This document shows positions 1 through 6,789 of a stretch of 25,736 nt of DNA, piece by piece. The stretch comes from a virus. The stretch spans positions 64,001 through 89,736 of IMG/VR virus record IMGVR_UViG_3300040801_001593. One strand, 5' to 3'. Each line of letters opens with the position of its first letter. Positions within the stretch are counted from its first letter, which is position 1. The position numbers and the translations under genes are program-made. The notes below the pieces were generated by a model that saw only the letters and a program-made list of their open reading frames with translations, was not told the origin of the DNA and made no database searches.

Positions 1-633
1 AAAATAAACATGACCACAGCCTTGACTGAGATAGGGTATTTAAGACAAGTAGCTTTATCAGCAGAAATGATTGACCCTGATGTTAAAGAGTCTGCCAAGG
101 TAGATGCTTTGATTGAAATGCTTCCGGAAATAGTAGAAGAAAATAAGGTGGTTATATTCTGTTTCTATACTCAGTTCATAGACATTATGGAAAGAGATTT
201 AAAGAAAGCAGGAATAAACTGCTATGCTATGCACGGCAAGAGAGATGAAGGTCAAGAGAAGAATAGACAGAAGATTGTTGATGAGTTCTCTGCTTCTAAA
301 GATACTCATGTGCTGATAGCTTCTGATGTTCTAAAAGAAGGTATTGATATTCCTGCTGCATCTTATGTAATAAATACTGACATACTTTGGAACCCTGCTG
401 GTATGATTCAAAGATGTGGGAGAATAGATAGATTAAACCAGCAAGCGGAAAATATTTACAACGTAAATTTATGGGGGCAAGGTTCAATAGAAGAACAAAT
501 GTTTGAGAAAGTTTATGAAAGACTTGAAATTGCCAACAAGGTAATTGATGGAGGAGCTACAGAGAAAAGGCATCGCAAGGTCAACTTTTCAGACCTTAAG
601 CAGATGTTGAGAAATATGGGAGGTAAGATTTGA
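1..633 (+). CDS. SNF2/SWI2-type superfamily 2 helicase, C-terminal part (5' end outside window)
   Basis: The frame is open to the left edge, so this is the C-terminal part of a longer protein; the ATG at 10 is probably internal. The visible part is a RecA-like helicase lobe 2. A strand ending VVIFCFYT is followed by a motif V-like stretch (DVLKEGIDIP) and motif VI (QRCGRIDRL), whose arginines are the usual arginine finger. The order and the WNPAGMIQRCGR context match SNF2-family helicase C domains. Such proteins are ATP-driven dsDNA translocases; in phages they are often found with replication genes. The Walker A and DEAD-like motifs would lie upstream of the window and cannot be checked. The final GGGAGGT serves as the ribosome binding site of the next gene, which overlaps the stop codon, so the two are translationally coupled. 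Family assignment is firm; the exact role is not. Confidence 0.85.
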   Translation, partial: KINMTTALTEIGYLRQVALSAEMIDPDVKESAKVDALIEMLPEIVEENKVVIFCFYTQFIDIMERDLKKAGINCYAMHGKRDEGQEKNRQKIVDEFSASKDTHVLIASDVLKEGIDIPAASYVINTDILWNPAGMIQRCGRIDRLNQQAENIYNVNLWGQGSIEEQMFEKVYERLEIANKVIDGGATEKRHRKVNFSDLKQMLRNMGGKI

Positions 634-1316
634 CAATTAAACCTAAAAAGTTTAAAGATGTAGCAAGCGTGACTGATTCTAAATATGTCCTTAAAAAGAA
701 GGTGGAAGAAGTCATAAGGTATGAAGTGAGAAATGGTCAAGTGATAATAGACCTTAAAGGCGTAATTGATAATATCCTTGATGAAGAAACAATAGGTAAA
801 TATAAGTTAGATAAAGCAACATTAAATGTTCCTTTTGATATTAACAAGCAAGTTACCGGAAACTCAATGAGTATGGTTCTTAACAAGAACAGATTTACTA
901 TGAGGCTTAAAGCAGTAGAAATCTTGCCAAGCAAGCAACAAAAGATTGACTATGATAATACTCATGCTCACAGATGGAAAATTCCTCAGTGGGTTAAGTT
1001 CATTGAGGACTTATTCTATCAGACTTATGATTGCAAAGCTATAGAGCTTGATTTGAGAGGTCAACAAGGAGGAATGAAGAGAGGTAAAATCTATTCTCAA
1101 ATAAAATCTTTACAAACTAAAATAGAAGGTCTTGGATATGGAGACAAGCACATGGTTCACTATCTAAGATGGGCTTTTGCCAAAAAGAGCAAGAGGACTA
1201 CTCTAACACTGGGGCTTCTTGGGTCTGATTCTATGATTCAAGAGTGGACAGTATATCTAAGAACTCAGAAAAACAAAACTACTAATAGAAAGCAGGCAAG
1301 AAAATGGGATGGGTAG
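630..1316 (+). CDS. Hypothetical protein, 228 aa, TTG start
   Basis: I do not recognise this protein. The TTG start at 630 overlaps the upstream stop (TTGA) and has a strong GGGAGGT site about 6 bases before it. The first in-frame ATG comes only at about residue 80, so TTG is the sensible choice. The protein is basic and apparently soluble, with no signal peptide or membrane segment. A beta-rich N-terminal half (residues about 25-110) is followed by a more helical, lysine-rich half. The basic C-terminus (TQKNKTTNRKQARK) could bind nucleic acid. It sits between the SNF2-type helicase and DnaB-type helicase, in one operon, so a replication or helicase accessory role is plausible from position alone. 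It overlaps the next gene by 13 bases. Confidence 0.7.
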   Translation: MTIKPKKFKDVASVTDSKYVLKKKVEEVIRYEVRNGQVIIDLKGVIDNILDEETIGKYKLDKATLNVPFDINKQVTGNSMSMVLNKNRFTMRLKAVEILPSKQQKIDYDNTHAHRWKIPQWVKFIEDLFYQTYDCKAIELDLRGQQGGMKRGKIYSQIKSLQTKIEGLGYGDKHMVHYLRWAFAKKSKRTTLTLGLLGSDSMIQEWTVYLRTQKNKTTNRKQARKWDG

Positions 1317-1780
1317 AGAAAAGACTAAATAAGTTTGGTATACCTACCAAACAGATTTCCTCTGACAGGATTGTTTCTTATGACCTTAACATGGTTGCTA
1401 AATTTGTTAAAGGTAAAAAGAATATGATTGTTATTGGCAACCAATTTTATGAGAGATGTGTAAAGATGATGAGGCTTAGAATGCTGAATGATGCTTCTGC
1501 TAAACTTTGTTGGATGTCTCAAAGCCAAGTAAATTTTGAGTCTAGTGTTGTTGGAGTAGATGTACTTGCATTGGTTCAATTGTATGAAGAAGAATCTCCT
1601 TCTAAAAAATCCTTATCAGGAGGACTTGTCAACAAAGTATTATCCCAAGGTGGGCAAGTCCTGTTAGGTTGCTCTTGCACAGAAGCCTTAGAGGGAGCTT
1701 TCCCTTATGATGTTGATATGTTGGAAGTAGAGTTTGAGATATGGAAAGAAAGTTGCAAGTGCGGGAAAGATAAGGTGTAA
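1304..1780 (+). CDS. Hypothetical protein, 158 aa
   Basis: No family recognised. The start ATG at 1304 lies inside the end of the previous gene and has only a weak purine-rich site (AGGCAAG). The protein looks soluble. It contains a hydrophobic strand (residues about 36-46, KKNMIVIGNQF), a methionine-rich helix (about 50-62), and a C-terminal segment with several cysteines (LLGCSCTEAL and CKCGKDK at the end). The cysteines could bind a metal but do not form a standard zinc-ribbon pair set. It ends two bases before the DnaB-type helicase start, so the two are probably co-translated. Position next to the helicase allows a loader or accessory role; no loader-type P-loop is present, so this remains a guess. 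Confidence 0.65.
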   Translation: MGWVEKRLNKFGIPTKQISSDRIVSYDLNMVAKFVKGKKNMIVIGNQFYERCVKMMRLRMLNDASAKLCWMSQSQVNFESSVVGVDVLALVQLYEEESPSKKSLSGGLVNKVLSQGGQVLLGCSCTEALEGAFPYDVDMLEVEFEIWKESCKCGKDKV

Positions 1781-1782
1781 TA

Positions 1783-3240
1783 ATGGAGTTTATAAATATA
1801 GAGTTGGAAGAGAAATTCTTAAGGTGCTTGTTCTTTGATAAAGACTTGTTTATAAAAAGCATGAGCAAAGGCACAATACCAAAAGAAGCTTTTGCAGATA
1901 AGTCTTTAAGGTTCTTATATAGTAATATTCAAAGCAATTTCCATAAACAAGGTAATCTACCAACAGTAGATATTCTAAAAGCAAAGGCAAATAGAGTTTC
2001 TAAGAAGTCTAAGGATTCTGAGAAGTTCAAGGAAAAGATTTTCTCTGCTATAGATAGAATAGTAAGAGAGCCAAATGAATCCATAAAGAAGAACTTTGAT
2101 GTATATAAAGATGAAATCCTTTTGCTACACCAAGCTCGCTCTATGCAAGAATTTGTTATGGAAGTAGCAGACAAATTAGATAATGCTAGCTTGAAAGAAG
2201 CCCAAGAGTCAATATCAAATTTTAAACTTCCTGTAATAGGTGATGATGTGGATGAAGGGGAGTATACTGAGAGTTTTAGAGAAAGAGATGCTGAGATATT
2301 AGACAAAATGCGCAACTCTGATAAGTATCAGTTATACCCAACAGGAATAAAAGAATGGGATATGGCTATGGAGGGAGGTGTAGGAGCTGAGATGGTTCTT
2401 ATATCTGGTAATTCTAACTCTGGTAAGTCTTTTGCCTTACAACAAGTAGCTACTAATGGATATAGGCTAAAAAAGAATGTTATTATCTTCACTATTGAAA
2501 TGCAGAAGAATGAAACTGCATACAGAATAGACCAAGCACTATCCAAAGTCCACTCTAAATTCTTTAGAAACCCAGCAAAACATTGGTCAAAAGAAGAACA
2601 CCAAAAGTGGAGAAAGAAAGGGGCTTTTGCTAAGAAGAATTATGGAAAGCTATTTATATGTGCTTTCCCTAAAGGTGCAAATATGCTTCAAATAGAAACT
2701 AAGGTGTATGAGATTATGAATAGGATCCAAGATAAGATTCATGCAGTTGTTATTGACTACATGGATGACCTCACTCCTATGAAACAATATAGGGAAGCAA
2801 AATCTTGGAACAGTTTTGGAGAGATTGCTTGGGATATGCATCAACTGTGTAAGAGTTTCCGTAATTGGGATGGCACATTAGGAGTCCCTACATTCACTGC
2901 TATACAGCAAAAGAAATCCTCTAAGGAAATAAGCTCAGATAAGGAAAAGACAGCCCGTAGGCTTGATGAAAGGGACATAGGAAGCTCCCCTTTACCATTT
3001 AGGATAGCAGATATCTGCGCATCTATTAAGAATGTTATAGATGATGAATATTCTATACTTCAACTAACAAAAGGTAGAGGATTTTCAAAGACAAAGGATG
3101 TACACTTGTTCCATAACTTTGCATATGGTAAGTTTCATGATGAATCCTTAAGAGAGAAGTTTGAAGAAGAAATAAATACAGAAGATGCTAAAGAGCTTGA
3201 AGAAATAGAAGAGATGGAAATAGAAACAGGAGAGGAATGA
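1783..3240 (+). CDS. dnaB: Replicative DNA helicase, DnaB type
   Basis: 485 aa, close to the usual DnaB length. Residues about 1-110 resemble the DnaB N-terminal helical domain; a linker follows. The RecA-like motor has Walker A GNSNSGKS at 209-216 and Walker B VVIDY with the aspartate at 325. A sensor-type TAIQQKK follows, then a motif with RDIGSSPLPFRIAD that matches the DnaB H4 region. It should form a hexameric 5'-3' helicase that unwinds the phage replication fork and partners with the primase encoded just downstream. The C-terminus is a glutamate-rich tail (about 455-485), unusual for bacterial DnaB and perhaps a protein-docking tail. ATG at 1783 has AAGGTG five bases upstream. Its stop overlaps the next start (ATGATGG). 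Assignment is firm. Confidence 0.93.
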   Translation: MEFINIELEEKFLRCLFFDKDLFIKSMSKGTIPKEAFADKSLRFLYSNIQSNFHKQGNLPTVDILKAKANRVSKKSKDSEKFKEKIFSAIDRIVREPNESIKKNFDVYKDEILLLHQARSMQEFVMEVADKLDNASLKEAQESISNFKLPVIGDDVDEGEYTESFRERDAEILDKMRNSDKYQLYPTGIKEWDMAMEGGVGAEMVLISGNSNSGKSFALQQVATNGYRLKKNVIIFTIEMQKNETAYRIDQALSKVHSKFFRNPAKHWSKEEHQKWRKKGAFAKKNYGKLFICAFPKGANMLQIETKVYEIMNRIQDKIHAVVIDYMDDLTPMKQYREAKSWNSFGEIAWDMHQLCKSFRNWDGTLGVPTFTAIQQKKSSKEISSDKEKTARRLDERDIGSSPLPFRIADICASIKNVIDDEYSILQLTKGRGFSKTKDVHLFHNFAYGKFHDESLREKFEEEINTEDAKELEEIEEMEIETGEE

Positions 3241-3452
3241 TGGCAGGAGAAGCAGGAAAAGGGTCTGAATATAGACCTGTTGATGAAAAAAGATTTAGAG
3301 ACAATTGGGACAAAATCTTTAAACAGCCAAGGTGCCAAAGAAGATACATAGACTGTCCTCACAGAGACCCATATGCAAAGTATGGTTGTAAGATAGGTGA
3401 TGTACTCTGTGCAGAAAGGAATGGTAATGCCAACACCTCAGCAAATACATGA
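3237..3452 (+). CDS. Small cysteine-containing protein, 71 aa
   Basis: A short gene wedged between helicase and primase. It overlaps the helicase stop by 4 bases and the primase start by 26. The site AGGAGAGGA just before ATG 3237 is strong, which supports translation. Four cysteines lie in the C-terminal half (C33, C41, C52, C59 approximately) with nearby histidine (CPHRDPYAKYGC), a layout that could bind one zinc ion, though the spacing is not that of a standard ribbon. A second Cys-rich small protein at 20700 has a similar loose spacing. Possible roles include a helicase-primase adaptor, but that rests only on position. It could conceivably be a leader that couples translation from helicase to primase. 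Confidence 0.55.
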   Translation: MMAGEAGKGSEYRPVDEKRFRDNWDKIFKQPRCQRRYIDCPHRDPYAKYGCKIGDVLCAERNGNANTSANT

Positions 3453-4389
3453 CTGGGTAGAGTTCCTTGAAGAGAATGGGTGTAAAGGGGTAATTGATTT
3501 TGGTGATTGGGTGATGTGCAATTGCCCATTCCATGAACAAGAAGATTTTACCAGACCAAGTTTTGGCATTAATAAGGAATCTGGAGCAGGAAACTGTTTT
3601 GGGTGCGGAAAGAAATCTTGGCAAGATATATGTGAGTTGTTTGATATTTCCTCTACTGACTTTATTGAAGGTATCAAGGAAAATGCTTGGGGAAAGTTTA
3701 TGAGAAAAGTGAGGAAAGAAAAAGGTTCAAACAAGTTTCTGAGATTCAAGCTACCTAATGAACTTTGTAACCCATTTGGTCACAAAGGAGCAAGAGATTG
3801 GGCAAGAAAAAGAGGAATTAGTAAAGAGATTATGGAATCTTGTGGGGTAAGACTTTGTATGGATAAGACCAGTAAATACTATGAGCACATAATATTCCCT
3901 ATTAAGGATGAGAAAGGTGTGCTTTATTTTGATGCAAGGTATGTAGGGAAACTTGATAAGCCAAGGTGGAGAGCACCAAAGAAAAGTAATAGGTTGAGAA
4001 CTTTCTATGGCTGGAGGTATAAGACTAAGTTTAAATACTTAGTATTTGTTGAAGGTGCTGGGGATGTACTTAAAATGAAAAGCATGGGTCTTAAGAATAC
4101 CATAGCTGCAAAGAACTTTTCAGATAAGCAGTTTGATTTAATTATCAACTCTGGAGTTAGGTACATTTTCTTAGCTTATGATAATGATGATGCAGGACGT
4201 TATAAGACTTCAGAGAAAACTGGGAAGAATATTTCTTTCAATGCAAAGGCAAAATCTTTATTCAGTAATGCAGGAATTTACATAGCAGAGGTAGAGTTCC
4301 CTAAAGGTTGTAATGATTCTGGAGATATAAAATCAGAGTCTCAATTTTTTAAAATGAACCCTAAGTTAAATAAATTTAAGTCTGTCTGA
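3427..4389 (+). CDS. dnaG: DNA primase, DnaG type (CHC2 zinc finger plus TOPRIM)
   Basis: 320 aa, about half the length of bacterial DnaG; it lacks an evident C-terminal helicase-binding domain. An N-terminal zinc finger of the CHC2 type is visible (C33-x2-H36 and C57-x2-C60, in CNCPFHEQ and NCFGCGKK). A catalytic core follows, with the TOPRIM glutamate in VEGAGDV (E209) and the metal-binding DNDDAGR at 252-258. It should synthesise RNA primers for lagging-strand synthesis with the DnaB-type helicase upstream. The start was set at ATG 3427, which has AAGGA six bases upstream; an ATG at 3421 touches that site and an upstream in-frame ATG at 3397 lies deep in the previous gene. The gene is followed by a promoter region, so it ends the first replication operon. 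Confidence 0.92.
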   Translation: MPTPQQIHDWVEFLEENGCKGVIDFGDWVMCNCPFHEQEDFTRPSFGINKESGAGNCFGCGKKSWQDICELFDISSTDFIEGIKENAWGKFMRKVRKEKGSNKFLRFKLPNELCNPFGHKGARDWARKRGISKEIMESCGVRLCMDKTSKYYEHIIFPIKDEKGVLYFDARYVGKLDKPRWRAPKKSNRLRTFYGWRYKTKFKYLVFVEGAGDVLKMKSMGLKNTIAAKNFSDKQFDLIINSGVRYIFLAYDNDDAGRYKTSEKTGKNISFNAKAKSLFSNAGIYIAEVEFPKGCNDSGDIKSESQFFKMNPKLNKFKSV

Positions 4390-4412
4390 AAAAAAATTAA
4401 CAAAAGCCTTTT

Positions 4413-4440
4413 TTTATTAGAGTAAAAGTAGTATATTATA
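4413..4440 (+). promoter_or_regulatory. Conserved phage promoter block, copy 1
   Basis: TTTATTA at 4413-4419, ten variable bases, then AGTATATTATA at 4430-4440. The same two blocks with the same 10-base spacing recur at 13871-13898. Together they look like a -35/-10 arrangement, with a TTATTA box 17 bases before a TATAGG hexamer, but the identity extends beyond a normal -10 element. It lies in the 93-base gap before the histone-like gene. A long A tract and T tract (4389-4415) sit just upstream. The initiating polymerase (host sigma factor, or phage factor) is not known. Confidence 0.75.
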
Positions 4441-4482
4441 GGAGTGAAAAGGAAAGAACTTTTTATTTAAGGATGTGATGGA

Positions 4483-5310
4483 ATGAGTAAGAAAAAGAAC
4501 TATGCTGTTATGACAATACCAGAGCTTTACCTTTTAGCAGAAAAAAGAGGTATGGTTAAGTATTTTGGCAAGGATGAATCAGAGATGGCAATATTATTAT
4601 CTGAGTGGGATGAGAAGCATTCTGAGGATGAAGAGCTTGAAGAAGCTCCTCCTACAGGTAATAAGAAAACCAAGCCTAAAAAGAAAAGTTTCAGAGCAGC
4701 AGCAGAGAGATTAGTTGATGAAGAAGAAGAGCTTGATGAGCTTTTAGATATTGATGACCTTGATGAGGAAGATGAGTCAGATGAAACTGTTACAGAGAAA
4801 GTTTCTAAAAGATTAGGGACATCTATGAAGACAAGGTCTGGAAGAGATGATGAAGAGGAAGAAGATGAACCTGTAGTTGAAGATGATACTGATGACTTAT
4901 TATCTGATATTTTTGAAGATGATGATGTTGATAAAAATAACAAACCCAATCCTAAAAAGGAGAAAGAAATGGCAACTAAAAAATCAGCCGTGAAAAAACC
5001 TGCTGCAAAGAAAGCAGCAACCAAGAAACCTGCTGCAAAGAAAGCAGAAACCTCTGGAGCAGAAGCTCCATACACTGAAGGAACAGCTGGATTCTGTGCT
5101 TATCTTGCCCTTAAAAAAGGTGGCAAGATGGATTTGATTGTTTCTAACACAGAGAAGCTTATTGCTAAGTACAAAGCAAAACCTTCTGCTAACACTGCAG
5201 GTAAAGTCAAAATCATTATGACTGAAATTAATAAAGGTAAGAAAGGTGACAAATGGGGTCGCTTTACCTTGAATGAGAAGACTGGACGTATCTCTCACAT
5301 TCCTGCTTAA
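4483..5310 (+). CDS. Acidic/basic histone H1-like DNA-binding protein
   Basis: 275 aa in clear segments. Residues about 8-45 (MTIPELYLLAEKRGM) resemble a SAP/Rho-N-like helix pair. Residues 48-160 are very acidic with runs of Asp and Glu. Residues 163-188 are a Lys/Ala/Pro repeat of histone H1 type (KKPAAKKAATKKPAAKKAE). Residues about 195-275 form a compact, Lys-rich domain of unknown type. The protein probably binds DNA and may condense or organise phage DNA; the acidic part could act as an internal chaperone or as a DNA mimic. It stands alone between a conserved promoter and a hairpin, so it is probably made in quantity. An internal ATG at 4969 with an excellent ribosome site could yield only the basic C-terminal 113 aa. 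The start ATG 4483 has AAGG ten bases upstream. Function is inferred from composition. Confidence 0.75.
   Translation: MSKKKNYAVMTIPELYLLAEKRGMVKYFGKDESEMAILLSEWDEKHSEDEELEEAPPTGNKKTKPKKKSFRAAAERLVDEEEELDELLDIDDLDEEDESDETVTEKVSKRLGTSMKTRSGRDDEEEEDEPVVEDDTDDLLSDIFEDDDVDKNNKPNPKKEKEMATKKSAVKKPAAKKAATKKPAAKKAETSGAEAPYTEGTAGFCAYLALKKGGKMDLIVSNTEKLIAKYKAKPSANTAGKVKIIMTEINKGKKGDKWGRFTLNEKTGRISHIPA
4954..4971 (+). promoter_or_regulatory. Internal ribosome binding site and in-frame ATG
   Basis: AAAAAGGAG at 4954-4962 is followed after six bases by ATG at 4969, in frame with the histone-like gene (residue 163). The spacing and sequence are as good as those of the best gene starts in this window. Initiation here would give a 113-aa, strongly basic protein beginning MATKKSAVKK, without the acidic half. 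Because the Lys-Glu codons AAG GAG can make this sequence by chance, the site is a candidate only. Confidence 0.45.
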
Positions 5311-5338
5311 ATCATCCTTTTAGTTGGATTGATTGTAT

Positions 5339-5368
5339 AAAGGGTAGCTCTTAACAGAGTTACCCTTT
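5339..5368 (+). terminator. 13-bp hairpin, probable terminator
   Basis: AAAGGGTAGCTCT (5339-5351) pairs with AGAGTTACCCTTT (5356-5368) over 13 base pairs, one of them G-U, around a TAAC loop. It lies 28 bases after the histone-like gene. The T run after the stem is short (the TTT of the stem), so termination may be partial and the downstream kinase gene may depend on readthrough. The A-rich upstream arm gives it a bidirectional look. Confidence 0.7.
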
Positions 5369-5390
5369 CACTATTAAATAAGGAAAGAAA

Positions 5391-5921
5391 ATGTTACATA
5401 TTGTTGAAGGACTGAATTGCTCAGGTAAAACTACTTTTATAGAGCAGATGGTTGAAAAGTCTGAAAAGAATGTCCCTCTTTTGACTCCTTGGCTTAATCC
5501 TTTAAGGGATGAAAATTTTGGGGGATTTATGTCAAGATTTGGAAAAGACCCGTATTTACTTGGCTCTTATATCACTCTCTACAAGACCTTGTTGGAAAGA
5601 CCATTCTTCCAAAAGTTTAACTATTATCAAGATAGAAGCTTTGTGAGTGGGTTTGTGTATGAGACTTTAGAAAAGGAACCCTTTGATGCTATTGTATCTG
5701 TACTAAAGGATTTGAGACTTTCTATTAGATTTGCTTATGTTGACACTCCTGTGGATCTATGTTTGGAAAGGTTTTATAAGAGACCTGAAGCAAGGGACTA
5801 TCTTCAGAATAAGTATGACTTAAAATCATTCTGGAACAAGGTCTCTTCAAAATTTAATCAGACCTTTGAATTTTTAGACCGTAATGGATTTGAAGTTTAC
5901 AAAAAGAGAATGGAGTACTGA
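5391..5921 (+). CDS. Thymidylate kinase-like nucleotide/nucleoside kinase
   Basis: 176 aa. A P-loop occurs at residues 7-14 (GLNCSGKT), directly after an EG pair as in thymidylate and deoxynucleoside kinases. A DRS motif at 81-83 matches the catalytic/nucleotide-binding DRS or DR(Y/H/S) of that group. A later R-rich lid-like segment (ERFYKRPEARDY, about 125-136) fits as well. It should phosphorylate a (d)NMP or deoxynucleoside in the cytoplasm to feed dNTP synthesis; dTMP is the natural guess because ThyX follows directly. It is slightly shorter than cellular Tmk (about 200 aa). If the phage makes a modified pyrimidine, this enzyme could act on that monophosphate instead. ATG 5391 has AAGGAAAG upstream. 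The gene ends one base before the ThyX start. Confidence 0.75.
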   Translation: MLHIVEGLNCSGKTTFIEQMVEKSEKNVPLLTPWLNPLRDENFGGFMSRFGKDPYLLGSYITLYKTLLERPFFQKFNYYQDRSFVSGFVYETLEKEPFDAIVSVLKDLRLSIRFAYVDTPVDLCLERFYKRPEARDYLQNKYDLKSFWNKVSSKFNQTFEFLDRNGFEVYKKRMEY

Positions 5922-5922
5922 A

Positions 5923-6789
5923 ATGAAGATTGAAAGAGTAAATTTAGGGGCATCCATCTTTGGAACTGAAAAACCTTTGATGAGGTACAGAACTGATAAG
6001 TTCCCTTTAGCAGTAAGCTTATTAGCAGCACCAGCAAATCCTGAACATATTGCAGCAGCAAACTATAAGACTTGTATTGAAGGGGAGTTGGTTTATCCTC
6101 AGACCTTAACTGACAAAGAAGCTAAGGAAACTTTCAAGTGGGTAATGCAAGGTGGTCACACTCCTTCCTTAGAGTGTATACACTTGACATTTGGAGTGGA
6201 GAATGCATCAGTTGTCCTATTGAAGCAGATTTCTCGCCACCGGATAGGTAATTCTTTAGGAGTCATGACTCAGAGAGCTAAGTCAGAGGAATGGCTTGGC
6301 AACATGTATGATGGTCACTATGTAACACCGCCTTCTTTTATGGGTAGACCCAAGGTACACCAGGCATACAATGATTTGGTTCTAGCTTCTCAGAACTTTT
6401 ATAATCTTGCAATAGCAGAGGGCATCCAACAGGATGAAGCTCGTTATGGAATAATCCAAGGAGCTAAAACACTTTGGCATGGAACCTACTCTTACAAGAC
6501 TGTTCTGGACTCTATATGTTCAACTCGTATGTGTCATATTATGCAGGGAGAGATGGTTGCTCTATCTCACCTTATGGCTGCAGCAGTTAAAGACTATAAT
6601 GAGCTTATGGGAGATGCTTTGAAACCTATCTGTCTAAGATATGGGAATTGTAACCGTAATGAAAACAACCCAACTAAAGACCATCCTAAAGGAGTTTGTA
6701 AACTTACTATAGATGGTACAGTGCCTGTTAGGAAAGTTGAAGTTGAAAAATATGATTTGACACAGTACAGTAAGGATGCTACCAAATGA
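5923..6789 (+). CDS. thyX: Flavin-dependent thymidylate synthase ThyX, divergent
   Basis: 288 aa. ThyX methylates dUMP to dTMP with methylene-tetrahydrofolate, FAD and NADPH. The RHR of the ThyX signature is at 105-107, followed by IGNSLGVMTQR rather than the usual RHR-x7-S. The alignment needs a one-residue insertion and places Thr116 where the nucleophile-activating serine of the family normally is. The remainder fits the family (ISRHRIG, and a C-terminal MCHIMQGEMVALSHLM region resembling the AQ.E.R helix). It is longer than many ThyX proteins (about 220-250 aa); a C-terminal extension has two cysteines (GNCNRNE, GVCKL). The start ATG 5923 was chosen because GGAG lies 7 bases before it; upstream in-frame starts overlap the kinase. 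The stop overlaps the next start. Family is fairly sure; substrate may differ. Confidence 0.82.
   Translation: MKIERVNLGASIFGTEKPLMRYRTDKFPLAVSLLAAPANPEHIAAANYKTCIEGELVYPQTLTDKEAKETFKWVMQGGHTPSLECIHLTFGVENASVVLLKQISRHRIGNSLGVMTQRAKSEEWLGNMYDGHYVTPPSFMGRPKVHQAYNDLVLASQNFYNLAIAEGIQQDEARYGIIQGAKTLWHGTYSYKTVLDSICSTRMCHIMQGEMVALSHLMAAAVKDYNELMGDALKPICLRYGNCNRNENNPTKDHPKGVCKLTIDGTVPVRKVEVEKYDLTQYSKDATK

Noticed and set aside
4389-4415. A-tract/T-tract hairpin before the first promoter as a terminator of the primase operon
   Set aside because: The stem would be almost only A-T with a 12-base loop; too weak to call, though it might act as an upstream promoter element.
4527-5075. Long minus-strand frame, serine-rich, opposite the histone-like gene
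   Set aside because: It is the reverse reading of Asp/Glu/Lys codon runs (GAT/GAA read backwards give Ser/Phe codons). No ribosome site and the + strand product is coherent.
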